Shown here: positions 22,168 to 32,852 of the stretch, in pieces | Position numbering within the stretch: the stretch's first letter is position 1 | Layout of the letters: every line of letters begins with the position of its first letter | NCBI GenBank assembly: GCA_913051775.1 | Contig: CAJXCL010000007.1 | Location: forward strand, 1 to 64,000 | Source of the DNA: an uncultured Nitrospirota bacterium | Lineage (GTDB): Bacteria > Nitrospinota > Nitrospinia > CAJXCL01 | Direction: 5' to 3' | Length of the DNA stretch: 64,000 nucleotides | Made by a program: the position numbers and the translations under genes | The notes under the pieces: generated by a model | What the model was told of the DNA's origin: nothing | Database searches by the model: none | The model's input: only the letters and a program-made list of their open reading frames with translations

Positions 22168-24573
22168 TTATATTAATGATTCTGTAACAGAAACAATATC
22201 CCCTACATCTTTGGAATAACCGTCAGCACCTATTTCTTTGGCAAATGCCCTGGTGACGACTGCTCCGCCTACCATGACCTTGCAATTCAAGCTTTCTTTC
22301 CTCAGAGAATCTATAACTTCCTTCATCTGCATCATGGTTGTTGTCATGAGCGCGGACAGGGCAACCGCATGAGCTTTATGTTTTTTAACTGCTTTCAGAA
22401 TATCTTCACATGAAATATTTTTCCCAAGGTCAATAACATTGTAACCGAAGTTCCCAAGCATAATGACACAAACATTTTTCCCGATATCGTGGATGTCTCC
22501 CTTAACCGTGGCAAAAACAATTGTTCCTTTATTCCGCATTTTTCCAGATTTTTCCATCAGCGGCTTGAGGATATCGACACCCCGCTTCATGGTATCCGCG
22601 GAAGTTACAAGGTGAGGAATAAATTTCTTTCTTTTGGCAAAGAGGTCCCCCAAATGGTGAATAGCCGGGGTCATGACGTCTACAAACAGCTCAAAGGGGT
22701 CCTCTTCTTTTTCAACAGCCTTTGAAACTAACGCCTCAATGGAATCTTTTTCTCCTTCAAGCACAGCGTCAAAAATTAATTCTCTTATTCCTTTTACTTT
22801 TAAATGGGTTTCTTTTTTCTTTTTTTCTACTTCTTCGGTTTCCGTAAACCCGGCCTGCAAGTCAATATATTTTTTACAACCAATATCTCTTCCGGAAAAT
22901 AAAGACGCTGCCGCTGCGACCTTATGCATTTCAGGATCATAGGGATTAATAATTGCCGCATCGAGCCCCCTGGAGATGGCCATTCCCATAAATGTATTAT
23001 GGATCGTCTTCCGGCCCGGCAGTCCGAAGGAAACATTACTGATCCCTAAAATTACAGGCGCGCCTAATTCAGTTTTAATCAGATGGATGGCATTAAGAGT
23101 TTCCCTGGCACCGTTTTGCATGGCAGATACTACAAGCGCGAGGCAGTCAAAAATTATATCTTCCTTTGAGATGCCGCATTTTAAAGCATATTTCAAAATT
23201 TTTTTAGCGCTTTTTAAGCGATCTTTCGCTTTTTCCGGTATTTCATCTCCGGCAGTCAGTCCGATTACTGCTGCACCATATTTTTTTACAATAGGCAATA
23301 TTCTTTCTAATCTTTCATCTTCCGCATTTACAGAGTTGACCAGCGCTTTTCCTGTATAATTTATCAAGCCTTGTTCCAGGGCGTCAGTGTTGGAACTGTC
23401 AATAACGAGCGGTATATCCACAACATTTTGAACTGCTGCAATGGCTTTTGCCATCATACCTGGTTCGTCAATCATCGGGACTCCCACATTAACGTCCAGA
23501 GCGTCCGCTCCTGCTTCAAACTCTTTGCGGGCCTCTGTAACAATAAGGTCGGTTCTTCCTTCTTTTATCGATTCGGCAAAAGCTTTTTTCCCTGTGGGAT
23601 TGATCTTTTCCCCAATTTTAAAAAAAGGATAACCCGATCCGATATAAGCGGTTCTAACCCTGCTCGTTATTCTGAGACAGGATGATTTTGTTTTTGGTTT
23701 TGGAACCTTGTTTTTTAAAATCTTAGAGATCAGTTTGATATATTTCGGAGTAGTCCCACAGCACCCACCAATAATATTAGCGCCAGCCTGTACAAATTTC
23801 TTAGCATATAAAGCTACTTCATCCGCAGACGCAGGGTAAATAGTTTTTCCACTTTTACTAACCGGCAAACCCGCGTTCGGTTGAACAGATATAAACCTAT
23901 CCGTCGCCTTTGCCAGTTTTTCAACAACCGGCAGCATATGCTCCGGCCCAGTAGAACAGTTCGTTCCTATAATATCCACATCAAGCCCTTCCAGGACGAC
24001 CGCGGCGGTTTCCGGGTCTGTTCCTGTATCAGTCATCAGGTCTTTGGTGAAAGTCATCATTGCCATTATTGGGACTTTCCCAACTTCTTTCGCAGCAATC
24101 ACAGCAGCTTTCATTTCCTGAAGGTCAAACATGGTTTCAATGGAAATTAAATCAACACCGGCGCCCACAAGTACCTTTACCTGCTCTTTAAAGATTTCCA
24201 CAGCTTCTTTAAAAGGGAGTTCTCCAAAGGGTTCAATGGTTGTTCCGCAGGGGCCAATATCTCCGGCAATAAAGGATTTGCCTTTGGTTGCGGCGCAAGC
24301 ATTAGCTACCGCAGCCTTGTTAATTTTCTTCAAATTTTTATCTTCGCCAAACTCCCTGAGGCGGAGTCGTGAAGCACCGAATGTATTCGTTAATATAATG
24401 TTGCTTCCAGCCCTGACATATTCCGCGTGAATGGATTTAATAATATTCGGTTTTTCAATATTCCATATATCTGGTGCGTAACCCGGCGGCAGACCTTTAT
24501 CCTGCAAAAGAGCACCCATGGACCCATCAAGAACTAGAATTTTATTTTTTAATTGTTTTAGGATTTTTGACAT
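22168..24573 (-). CDS. metH: Cobalamin-dependent methionine synthase, short form lacking reactivation domain
   Basis: Homocysteine-binding zinc domain (IIGGCCGTTPKYI), pterin-binding (GEKINPTG), B12-binding (KGDIHDIGKN); ends just after the B12 domain at 801 aa. Confidence 0.88.
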   Translation of the reverse strand: MSKILKQLKNKILVLDGSMGALLQDKGLPPGYAPDIWNIEKPNIIKSIHAEYVRAGSNIILTNTFGASRLRLREFGEDKNLKKINKAAVANACAATKGKSFIAGDIGPCGTTIEPFGELPFKEAVEIFKEQVKVLVGAGVDLISIETMFDLQEMKAAVIAAKEVGKVPIMAMMTFTKDLMTDTGTDPETAAVVLEGLDVDIIGTNCSTGPEHMLPVVEKLAKATDRFISVQPNAGLPVSKSGKTIYPASADEVALYAKKFVQAGANIIGGCCGTTPKYIKLISKILKNKVPKPKTKSSCLRITSRVRTAYIGSGYPFFKIGEKINPTGKKAFAESIKEGRTDLIVTEARKEFEAGADALDVNVGVPMIDEPGMMAKAIAAVQNVVDIPLVIDSSNTDALEQGLINYTGKALVNSVNAEDERLERILPIVKKYGAAVIGLTAGDEIPEKAKDRLKSAKKILKYALKCGISKEDIIFDCLALVVSAMQNGARETLNAIHLIKTELGAPVILGISNVSFGLPGRKTIHNTFMGMAISRGLDAAIINPYDPEMHKVAAAASLFSGRDIGCKKYIDLQAGFTETEEVEKKKKETHLKVKGIRELIFDAVLEGEKDSIEALVSKAVEKEEDPFELFVDVMTPAIHHLGDLFAKRKKFIPHLVTSADTMKRGVDILKPLMEKSGKMRNKGTIVFATVKGDIHDIGKNVCVIMLGNFGYNVIDLGKNISCEDILKAVKKHKAHAVALSALMTTTMMQMKEVIDSLRKESLNCKVMVGGAVVTRAFAKEIGADGYSKDVGDIVSVTESLI

Positions 24574-24930
24574 AGTGCCTTAAAATTTATCATAGAGCGG
24601 CAAGGTGTCGCAACTACAATTGAAGCTCCTCGTAGCAAACTGTGAGGAATGCGCTCGCTAAACACTTTCGAGAAGGAAGACCGAATTGGACGGTTTCTGA
24701 AGGAAAGCCGCCCGAAGGGTTGAAGCCATGGATAGCAGATAATCAAATAGGGCTACCACTCGATTGATTCAAAAAAGGTCGCTAAAAGAACAGGGGTTTA
24801 ACAGGGATAAATATTTCCTTAGCGTATTTGCACCCATTGCACTACAAGTTTACGGAATTGTTTTTTTGCACAATTTTTTGGCAGATTGGGTGGTAGCCCT
24901 TATAGTTGTGCCCCTATGGCCACGCTACAA

Positions 24931-25779
24931 TTAAAAGTATTCGCTGATGTTTTGAAGTAATATTTTAGCTTTCTTTTTTGCGAGTTCATTGGCAAGGCGT
25001 TGAGAGGGGAGAATATCGGATGGGGAATCTAATACTTCTTTGAGAAGATTTTTAAAAAGTGTTTTATTTTGCGTTTGTATAGCATAGGATTTCGCGTAAA
25101 GGACATGGGCCATCAGGAACTTCCTTTGAGTCATCTCAAGCGCTTTACTAAAATGGAATTGGGACTTTTCCGGTTTTCCTCCAAACATTGGAGGCATGCT
25201 TACATAGAATACCCCCAAATACAGGTGCGCACCGCTTAAATAATAGCGTTCGTTTAGTTCTAACACTCTCTTCATCATATTTTCCACTTGAGGGAGGGCT
25301 ATGAGAGCCTCTGGAGAGTTTCGGTTCAGGTTTATCAAACCGCCCCAGCAGTATGCTGTCCAGAAAAGGACGGGGAGATTCTCATTGCTAATATTGTTTA
25401 GTGCCGCTTTAAAAGATTCATTCCTTTTTTTTAAAGAATCCTCGAAGGATTTATCGGATATTAAAATTTGCAAGCCGTAGTTCAGGCCTCTCCGATAAAA
25501 TATTTTTGCTCTTTTTTTGTCATTGTCCTCTATAAAACTAAACGCGTAAGAGCAAAATCCTCTTGCGGCAAGCAAAAGAAGTTCCTCATTTCCCGAGTCG
25601 GTTTTTATCATCCCCTCCAACATTTTTAGTTGGGATGCAATGGCCTTATCCGCAAAATCAGGGTCTTCTTCTTCGTTTAGAGCTATGACTGTATTTTTGA
25701 GTATGGAAATGGAAGATTGAACAGCAATACGGTTCGTGCTGCACGCGGTAAGGAAAAAGGCAATGAGGCACAAAGGCAT
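24931..25779 (-). CDS. TRAP transporter TatT component-like lipoprotein
   Basis: Lipoprotein signal LIAFFLTACSTN; KMLEGMIKTDSGNEELLLLAARGFCSYAFSFIEDNDKKRAKIFYRRGLNYGLQ resembles TAtT family; residues upstream of M49 of the ORF are translated repeat DNA. Confidence 0.7.
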   Translation of the reverse strand: MPLCLIAFFLTACSTNRIAVQSSISILKNTVIALNEEEDPDFADKAIASQLKMLEGMIKTDSGNEELLLLAARGFCSYAFSFIEDNDKKRAKIFYRRGLNYGLQILISDKSFEDSLKKRNESFKAALNNISNENLPVLFWTAYCWGGLINLNRNSPEALIALPQVENMMKRVLELNERYYLSGAHLYLGVFYVSMPPMFGGKPEKSQFHFSKALEMTQRKFLMAHVLYAKSYAIQTQNKTLFKNLLKEVLDSPSDILPSQRLANELAKKKAKILLQNISEYF

Positions 25780-25951
25780 TATTAAGATTGTAGATTGTAG
25801 ATTGTAGATTTTGGAATGAGCTGATTTTGTATTTGTGAATTTTAATTTACAATCTGAAATCCGTAATCCGTAATCCGTAACTTTGCGCCTTTGTATCTTT
25901 GCAGCAAAAGGTTTTTTTTGCATTGAAAGTATTTATTGGAGAATGGAAGAG

Positions 25952-27292
25952 CTAATGTTGAAGAAAAGAATCCACGAAATCAGTATGAAATTCTCCTTTG
26001 ATAAAATTCTTGTTTTTAAAAACTTTTCGATGAAATGGAATGGTAGTTTTTATTCCCTCCACCTGAAACTCATGCAAAGCCTGGTCCATTTTACGGATGG
26101 CTTCTTCTCGATCTTTCCCATGAACGATCAGTTTGGCAATTAAAGAATCATAATATGGGAGAACAGTGTAATCACAATATATAGCCGTGTCCACTCTTAC
26201 GCCGGGACCGCCGGGTAAATTCAATGCGGTTATTTTCCCAGAACATGGGATAAATTTTTTTGGGTCTTCGGCATTAATACGGCATTCAATACTATGGCCT
26301 TCGAAACGAAAGTTATCTTTTCCCGATAAAAGCTTATGCCCCGCGGCAATTTTAATCTGTTCTTTTATCAGATCTATGCCGGTTACCAGTTCTGTTATAG
26401 GATGTTCCACCTGAATGCGAGTATTTACTTCGATAAAATAAAACCCCCCTTTAGAATCAACTAAAAACTCAACAGTGCCAGCAGAGGTGTAATTTGCGGC
26501 TTTTGTCGCTTGAATTGCGGCTTCTCCCATCTTTTTTCGCAAAGAATCGCTAAGTTGGGCAGCAGGAGTTTCTTCTATCAGTTTCTGATGGCGACGCTGG
26601 ATAGAGCAGTCCCTTTCTCCCAGGTGGATAATATTTCCCTCGGTATCAGCAAGAATTTGGAATTCTATATGTTTTGGTTTTTGAAGATATTTTTCTATGT
26701 AAAGATTGGATTCTCCGAAAGAATTAAAAGCCTCTTTTTGAAGAGAGGAGAATATAGCTTCAATTTTTTCTTCTTTTTCAACTATTCTCATTCCTCTCCC
26801 GCCGCCCCCGAAGCATGATTTAATGATTACCGGATATCCAATTTCCCTGGCCATTTTTTTTGCTGTTTCAGGAGAATCTAACTGATCTTCTGTACCGGGT
26901 ATAACGGGAACACCAGCGGCTTTCATAATTTCCTTGGCTTTTGCTTTATTTCCAAGGATTCGTATGTTTTCTGATGTGGGGCCGATAAATTTAATCTTGC
27001 AGGAATGGCAAATTTCCGCAAAGTGTGGATTTTCCGATAGAAAACCGTAGCCAGGGTGAATGGCGTCCGCGCCTGTTATCTCAGCGGCGCTGATAATAGC
27101 TGGAATTTGAAGATAGCTCAGATGGCTTTCCGGGGGACCTATACATACAGACTCATCCGAGAAACGAACATGAGGAGAATTCTCGTCAACTGTAGAATGT
27201 ACAGAAACGGTTTTGATTCCCAGCTCCCGGCATGCCCTGATTATTCTTAAAGCAATTTCACCACGGTTGGCTATTAAGATTTTTTGAAACAT
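25952..27292 (-). CDS. accC: Acetyl-CoA carboxylase biotin carboxylase
   Basis: [53 protein letters not shown]; internal start at 27292. Confidence 0.96.
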   Translation of the reverse strand: MFQKILIANRGEIALRIIRACRELGIKTVSVHSTVDENSPHVRFSDESVCIGPPESHLSYLQIPAIISAAEITGADAIHPGYGFLSENPHFAEICHSCKIKFIGPTSENIRILGNKAKAKEIMKAAGVPVIPGTEDQLDSPETAKKMAREIGYPVIIKSCFGGGGRGMRIVEKEEKIEAIFSSLQKEAFNSFGESNLYIEKYLQKPKHIEFQILADTEGNIIHLGERDCSIQRRHQKLIEETPAAQLSDSLRKKMGEAAIQATKAANYTSAGTVEFLVDSKGGFYFIEVNTRIQVEHPITELVTGIDLIKEQIKIAAGHKLLSGKDNFRFEGHSIECRINAEDPKKFIPCSGKITALNLPGGPGVRVDTAIYCDYTVLPYYDSLIAKLIVHGKDREEAIRKMDQALHEFQVEGIKTTIPFHRKVFKNKNFIKGEFHTDFVDSFLQH

Positions 27293-27497
27293 ATTGATAA
27301 TGATTACACTGTCGAGCTTCGCCGCAACCAAGATTTTTTATTATCACGAAGCTCACGAAGGACACGAAGAAAATGAATTAACATCCCCCTTTGCTATGGG
27401 GAAATTACACCACTCTAATTCTAATTGGGGGGTGTAAAAAAACTTTGTTATAAAAGCCAATGTTATAAGTTTGTAGTACAGATCAAAATCGTGAATT

Positions 27498-27959
27498 TCA
27501 AAGTGGTTCTATGAGGAAGAGAGGCTGTCCAAATTCCACGGGAGTGCCATCTTCAACGTAGACTCTAATAATACGCCCTTTTATATCAACCTCAACTTCA
27601 TTCATGATTTTCATGGCTTCGATAATGCACAGGATTTGCCCCTTTTGAACGATTTCACCTTCCTTTACAAAAGGCTTTTTATTAGTACCCGGAGCGTGAT
27701 AGAAAGTGCCAACTATAGGAGATTCAAATTTTATTAAACCTTCCATTCCCGCTTCATGAGCTTCTTCTGTTTTTCCAACAGCTGTATGGGAAGGCTTAGA
27801 AGAAGAGGGCTGAGCAGAAGGGGTTGTTTGAATAACTTCCGTTTCATGGGCAGATTTTTTTAAACGGACTTTAAACCCAGACTCTTCAACTTCCAGTTCG
27901 GATAATATTTTACTATCTTCAAAAATAGATATGAGTTTTTTGATTTCTTTAAAATTCAT
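27498..27959 (-). CDS. accB: Biotin carboxyl carrier protein
   Basis: C-term biotinyl motif IIEAMKIMNEVE. Confidence 0.95.
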   Translation of the reverse strand: MNFKEIKKLISIFEDSKILSELEVEESGFKVRLKKSAHETEVIQTTPSAQPSSSKPSHTAVGKTEEAHEAGMEGLIKFESPIVGTFYHAPGTNKKPFVKEGEIVQKGQILCIIEAMKIMNEVEVDIKGRIIRVYVEDGTPVEFGQPLFLIEPL

Positions 27960-28047
27960 TTGTTAAAGGCAGAAAACACGAATCGTATTACTAACTTTCA
28001 ACATTTTATTTTTTTAGCAGCGTTTTTGTGCAAAAGATTGAAATATA

Positions 28048-28183
28048 AATTAGAATATCGAAATCCGAAACAATATCAAAATTCAAAACAACCTGAACAT
28101 GCTTTGGTGGATGTAAGGCTTTTGAGTTTTGAGCATTAGAAATTTTGTTATTCGAATTTGTTTCGGATTTCGATATTCTAATT
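28048..28183. repeat. Perfect 25-bp inverted repeat separated by 86 nt
   Basis: AATTAGAATATCGAAATCCGAAACA (28048-28072) and TGTTTCGGATTTCGATATTCTAATT (28159-28183). Confidence 0.9.
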
Positions 28184-28230
28184 TCGGATTCTTCACAAAG
28201 GATTTAGAAAATCAATATTCCATTTAGTAT

Positions 28231-28923
28231 CTATTTTGGTTGCGGCGCCTCGCTGCTTGATGTTTTTTCATATATTCTATCAATATTTTTCAACCAGCTT
28301 TCTAAAGAAAAAGTTATTGTATCTGAATCCTTTAAAATATCATCTTTTGTCTCGTTTTGTTTCTTTAATTGAGGTGTTATTATTTCAGAAACATTTGTTT
28401 CCTTCCCGGTCTTCTCTTCATCTTCTTTTGCTGAAACGTGTGACTCTGTGTCTTCTTCTGCTGAAGTTAAAGTCCTCTTATCTTCTTTTAAATTCTGTTC
28501 AAGCCTGTTTATTTGATTATGAACAAAAGAGCTGAAGTCGGTTATACGAGAAGGGACAAGGCGAGCCAGTTTTTTTAATTCTGTTAATGCGCTCTTTTCA
28601 TCTTTTTTATCCAAATAATATTGAACAAGCGCTTTATGCGCGGCATAATGCCCCTGAGAGTCACAAGCGACTTTTTTAAATATTTTCTCCGCTTTATCAA
28701 CTTCACCATTTTCACGGTAAAGGAAAGCTAAATAATATTTTGCAGTTACATAATTTGAATGGACCGCAAGGCCTTTTTGGAGTGCATCGATGGCTTTTGC
28801 TAGGTTACCTTTATGGTAATAAACAGACGCTAAAGGCAAAAAAAGAAAAGAATTGGGGTCTTTTTTTAACATTTTGCTATAAACTCGCTCAAGGTACGTT
28901 AAATCCTCTTCTTTTCTTTTCAT
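28231..28923 (-). CDS. TPR-repeat protein
   Basis: Consecutive TPR units (ASVYYHKGNLAKAIDALQKGLAVHSNYVTAKYYLAFLYRENGEVDKAEKIFKK). Confidence 0.65.
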   Translation of the reverse strand: MKRKEEDLTYLERVYSKMLKKDPNSFLFLPLASVYYHKGNLAKAIDALQKGLAVHSNYVTAKYYLAFLYRENGEVDKAEKIFKKVACDSQGHYAAHKALVQYYLDKKDEKSALTELKKLARLVPSRITDFSSFVHNQINRLEQNLKEDKRTLTSAEEDTESHVSAKEDEEKTGKETNVSEIITPQLKKQNETKDDILKDSDTITFSLESWLKNIDRIYEKTSSSEAPQPK

Positions 28924-29346
28924 AAGGCGTTGCCCTGCATAATTGATATTCTGACTGTTTTAACGTTTGCTAATAATTTGAGATCAGATTATTTTTTACA
29001 AATATACTTTGTGGATAGAAATATGTCAAGGCTTCTCACTGATTATAGATGATAAAGATTGAAGCTTCCTGCCGCAAAGCTGAGCTGAGCTCTGCTAGCA
29101 GCGGGGAATGCGTTCGCTAAACACTTTCAGGAAAAATGGAGAGAGAGGAAAATTCTTTTTTTAGGCGCTATTTAGTTCTTGTTTTTTGCAGTGCCTTATG
29201 CAATGTTCCTCACTTCTCCGCATTCTCCATTTCCTCTTTTCTTTGTGCCATGGTGGCTTAGTGACAAAGTTATTTTAGTTGTAGCCACGCAAAATTATGA
29301 ATTTTATACGTTTTTTCTACTTTTTAACAATCAATTTATTTAAATT

Positions 29347-29727
29347 TTATCTAATCAGATGATAATTCGGATTAATGTTCAATGCTTTCCGGCAATAAAT
29401 TTTTGCCTGACCAACATCTCCCATAAAGTGATATGCAACACCTAAATTACCGAGCGCCTTAACATAATGCTTATTTACCTTAATGAATCTTTTTAATAAT
29501 GTTATTGCTTCAGGATAGAGTCCTTCATGAATATAAATAACTCCCAAGTTATTTAGAGCAAGGAAAAAATCCGAATCGATATTTGCGGCTTTTTGGTGAT
29601 AAGTCCGGGCGTCTGCAGTATTGTTAAGCTGTTCACAAATTCTACCCATATTATAGATGGAAAGGGGGATGTTCCGGGTTGAGAGAAACAGCCTTCTTAT
29701 ATTCATCCAGCGCTTCTTGCAGGTCAA
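29347..29727 (-). pseudogene. TPR-repeat protein, apparently frameshifted (fragment)
   Basis: NIDSDFFLALNNLGVIYIHEGLYPEAITLLKRFIKVNKHYVKALGNLGVAYHF; another frame upstream encodes DLQEALDEYKKAVSLNPEHP and joins if the C5 run (G5 at 29664-29668 on +) is C4. Confidence 0.6.
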
Positions 29728-29917
29728 TCAGGTGGCTTTCCAGTTAGCATAATTGGAAGGATTAATACATCCGAACCGTTCCCAAAGGAAAATAACAAAA
29801 AAATAACCCTTTGTGCATACCTTTTAGGATTTTAGCCAATATAGAAATTTGTTTCGGGCACCCTGATTAAGGGGGGGTGTGAAAAACTTACTCAAAAAAA
29901 GCTTTTGCAGTGAAATA

Positions 29918-30790
29918 TTATAAAACCAAGCTGCGGAATTCTTCCAATTCCTTTTCATCAACATGTCCACTTTCTTTAACAACCTGATAGACTTTCTCAG
30001 GATTTGTGGTAATTTCCCTGGCCAATTTCTGGGTTTCGTCAATAAATTTATAAATCTTTTTATCCATCAGAGGCATAATAATGGGCTTCAGAATTTTAAG
30101 GAGTATTTCCAAAACAATATTATCGACCTGCGTGTAAACATTGGCGCTGACATAGGTTCTGGAAGGGTTCCCCCCAACTCCTCTATACTCAAATAACAAC
30201 GCTCCTCTTCCCAGCAATTTAAAAATCATGCCATAATATCCCCCGAATCCATAATAATACCTTTTCCCAGGCGCGGAGTAAATCAGTTCGAATTTCCCAA
30301 TAATTCCTTTCCGATCATTAAAAACATACATCCCATCAGTGCCCCGTTTAACTAAATAATTTCTTATTTTCATAGCCTTTAAAGTTGCCGATAAAAAAAC
30401 AGGGTGATCCATCATAAATTTTAGTATAGATTCGTTTGTTTTGTATTCTATATCTTTAAAAAATCGGAAAATGGCATGTATCGCTACAATTTTTTTGACT
30501 TCTTCCCTCCGGTCGTCAGTAAGTAATTCATAAGGAATTTTAAATTTGATCTCTTCGCTTGATTCTTCTCCATAACCAGTGCCTGAGCACATCAAAACAA
30601 TACTTATAATAAGTAGCAATTCTAAAACCAGGGATCGGGGACCCGAAGATGGGGAAGGCAGTGAGTTGTGAGAAAAAAAATTACTGATTAATAGTTTTGA
30701 CCCGAAACCCAAAATATTTAGCAAAGACCTGTTCAGACACCTAACGTCTGATTGCCAAGGACAGTAAAGATTTTTAGTTGCTTCATACAT
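29918..30790 (-). CDS. Hypothetical exported protein
   Basis: 290-aa ORF with hydrophobic segment LVLELLLIISIVLMCSGTGYG; true start uncertain; no family recognised. Confidence 0.5.
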   Translation of the reverse strand: MYEATKNLYCPWQSDVRCLNRSLLNILGFGSKLLISNFFSHNSLPSPSSGPRSLVLELLLIISIVLMCSGTGYGEESSEEIKFKIPYELLTDDRREEVKKIVAIHAIFRFFKDIEYKTNESILKFMMDHPVFLSATLKAMKIRNYLVKRGTDGMYVFNDRKGIIGKFELIYSAPGKRYYYGFGGYYGMIFKLLGRGALLFEYRGVGGNPSRTYVSANVYTQVDNIVLEILLKILKPIIMPLMDKKIYKFIDETQKLAREITTNPEKVYQVVKESGHVDEKELEEFRSLVL

Positions 30791-30822
30791 TATTATATGC
30801 GTAGCAAAATTTGATTTGCTAT

Positions 30823-32727
30823 TTATTCCTTGCGCAAAATGAAAGATTGAAAGCCATCAAAGTGGCTGTTTTCTTCTGCTAAAAGATTAATTACTTCCTG
30901 AAAACTATGTTTTCCTTTTCTAAGCGGCGAAAGAAGAAATACCATTTGCCAATATTTGTCCGATTTTCCGAATCTGTGTACTTTTTGATGCTCATTTAAA
31001 TACGCAAATTGGGGTGGCCAGTCATTTTCCAATGAGTGTAATAATGCCCCCGATCCCTGCGGATATCCTCTAAAAAAAGCAAACAGGAGATAAGCATAAT
31101 CTGATTTAATATCAACTGTCTTGATTTGTCTTGATCCAAGGAGAAACTCTTTTTTCGTTTTATTCCTGATAACCAATGCCTGTCTGCCAATTACCTTGGG
31201 ATCTTCAATGTTTTCTATTGTTATGTCTTTACTTTTTTGAAAGGTGAGCTTTCCTTCATAATCCGGATCAAAAACTGGTGGAATAAAATGCGAAATTTTC
31301 ACGGCAAAATTATATATTTTTACATTGCCAATTTCTTCGATTAGTTCGAAATATTGTTTCCGAAGAGGCATAGATTGATTTTGGTATAATTGCCTTAACG
31401 GGAACTCCTGTGGTTGGATATTCTGATGTCCAATAAAAACGATTTTACTTACCTTGCCTGTAAAAAGTATGTCGATCATGTTATCAATTATTCTATCTTC
31501 AAGATAGTGCAATAAGGTTTTATCCCTGTACGGGATAACGATAAGTGTATTGGATAGAACATTTTCAGCAACATAGGAGCGAACCTGAATGGCAGTATCT
31601 ATCGTAGAGATTTTTCTATGATAACGACTCGGATAGTATTTTATTAAACTTAGGGTTGGCTGAACCGCCAAGCAAATGCAGAATCCCGCTGTTAGGATAT
31701 GTTCCATTTTTTTGCCATATCTTTTATTAATTTGTGAAAAAAACCCTACTATTCCTCGCGCAACAAGCATTAATACAAAAGGGAGTAAATAGATGTAAAC
31801 CCTGGGGGGACCCACAAATCCACTGATCAGAATTAATACTAGCGGTGTAAAAAAGAGACAAAGGAATGGTAAAAGCTTTTTTTCTACTTTTAAATTCAGC
31901 AGGCCAAAAGCGAAAATCAAATACAGCCATAAGCCCCATGGAGAAACCAGGAACGTAAAAATACTCAAAAAATTAGAGAGCCTCATCTCCTGTCCGTAAT
32001 ATTCTACATTCCTTCTTAAACCTGGATATATCACATAAATATACCCCAAGACTAATCCTGCCATAACGAGGAATGGAACTGAGTTTATAATTAATTTTTG
32101 GTCGAAAAATTGTTTTGTTTTTTCTCCTTTAATACCCCAAGCAACTGTGAAATAAAACAGGGCAGCAGCCATCAGAAAAAAAATGTTACTCGGAACGGAT
32201 AATACCAAAAAAAACCCAAACCCGGTTAAGAGCCCCCCCCACAGCCAAACGCTTTTTCTTTCTAATAATTTTGAGACTGCAAATATTAGAGCAAGGGAAA
32301 AAAATATTGATAACGCATATCCTCTGCCATTCTGAGAGTATCCCAAATGGGGGGTAGAAAAGGCTAACAAATAGCAAGCTAAACCCGCTGTAGCTTCAGA
32401 ACTAAAGAAAAGAAAAGTAACTCTGTAAAGCAATGGTATAGAAAATACGCCCGCGAGAAAAACAGGTAATCTATAAGCAATTTCATTGGTTCCGAAAAAT
32501 CCCACGCTGATACGGGAGAGAGCACTGAATAAAGTGTGTTGGTTGCCGTCTTTATATTCTAAAAACAACTTAGCCCAGGAAGAAAAGGCATAATCGTGGA
32601 AACTTATCCCTTCGTCCACGTCGAGCGGGCTATCGAGAGAAGGTAAACGTAATATTGCTGATAGGAGGGTTAATGAGATGATTACATAAAGTCTTTTACT
32701 GATTTTTGATTTAACTTTCACATTCAT
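30823..32727 (-). CDS. Glycosyltransferase family 39/ArnT-like multi-pass membrane protein
   Basis: LRLPSLDSPLDVDEGISFHDYAF near N-term, multiple TM segments, SQNGRGYALSIFFSLAL. Confidence 0.72.
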   Translation of the reverse strand: MNVKVKSKISKRLYVIISLTLLSAILRLPSLDSPLDVDEGISFHDYAFSSWAKLFLEYKDGNQHTLFSALSRISVGFFGTNEIAYRLPVFLAGVFSIPLLYRVTFLFFSSEATAGLACYLLAFSTPHLGYSQNGRGYALSIFFSLALIFAVSKLLERKSVWLWGGLLTGFGFFLVLSVPSNIFFLMAAALFYFTVAWGIKGEKTKQFFDQKLIINSVPFLVMAGLVLGYIYVIYPGLRRNVEYYGQEMRLSNFLSIFTFLVSPWGLWLYLIFAFGLLNLKVEKKLLPFLCLFFTPLVLILISGFVGPPRVYIYLLPFVLMLVARGIVGFFSQINKRYGKKMEHILTAGFCICLAVQPTLSLIKYYPSRYHRKISTIDTAIQVRSYVAENVLSNTLIVIPYRDKTLLHYLEDRIIDNMIDILFTGKVSKIVFIGHQNIQPQEFPLRQLYQNQSMPLRKQYFELIEEIGNVKIYNFAVKISHFIPPVFDPDYEGKLTFQKSKDITIENIEDPKVIGRQALVIRNKTKKEFLLGSRQIKTVDIKSDYAYLLFAFFRGYPQGSGALLHSLENDWPPQFAYLNEHQKVHRFGKSDKYWQMVFLLSPLRKGKHSFQEVINLLAEENSHFDGFQSFILRKE

Positions 32728-32852
32728 GAAAAAATATTATCTCGCTAATAACATTGCTTTTCATTGGCAATATACCACACACCACTTAAGGATTTAAAAT
32801 GGGATTATCTTTTATAATCGTGTGTAGTTAGTAGTGAATGAATCCTAATACC

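Noticed and set aside
24558-24746. 62-aa ORF upstream of metH
   Set aside because: Translation of the interspersed repeat (QPFGRLSFRNRPIRSSF...SLLRGASI), not a gene.
24580-24800. Cobalamin or SAM riboswitch upstream of metH
   Set aside because: Searched by eye for B12-box/SAM-I conserved words; only repeat-family sequence seen.
25792-25883. Tandem ATTGTAGATTGTAGATTGTAG and CCGTAATCCGTAATCCGTAA as CRISPR or VNTR array
   Set aside because: Very short direct iterations with no spacers; part of the degenerate intergenic repeat population.
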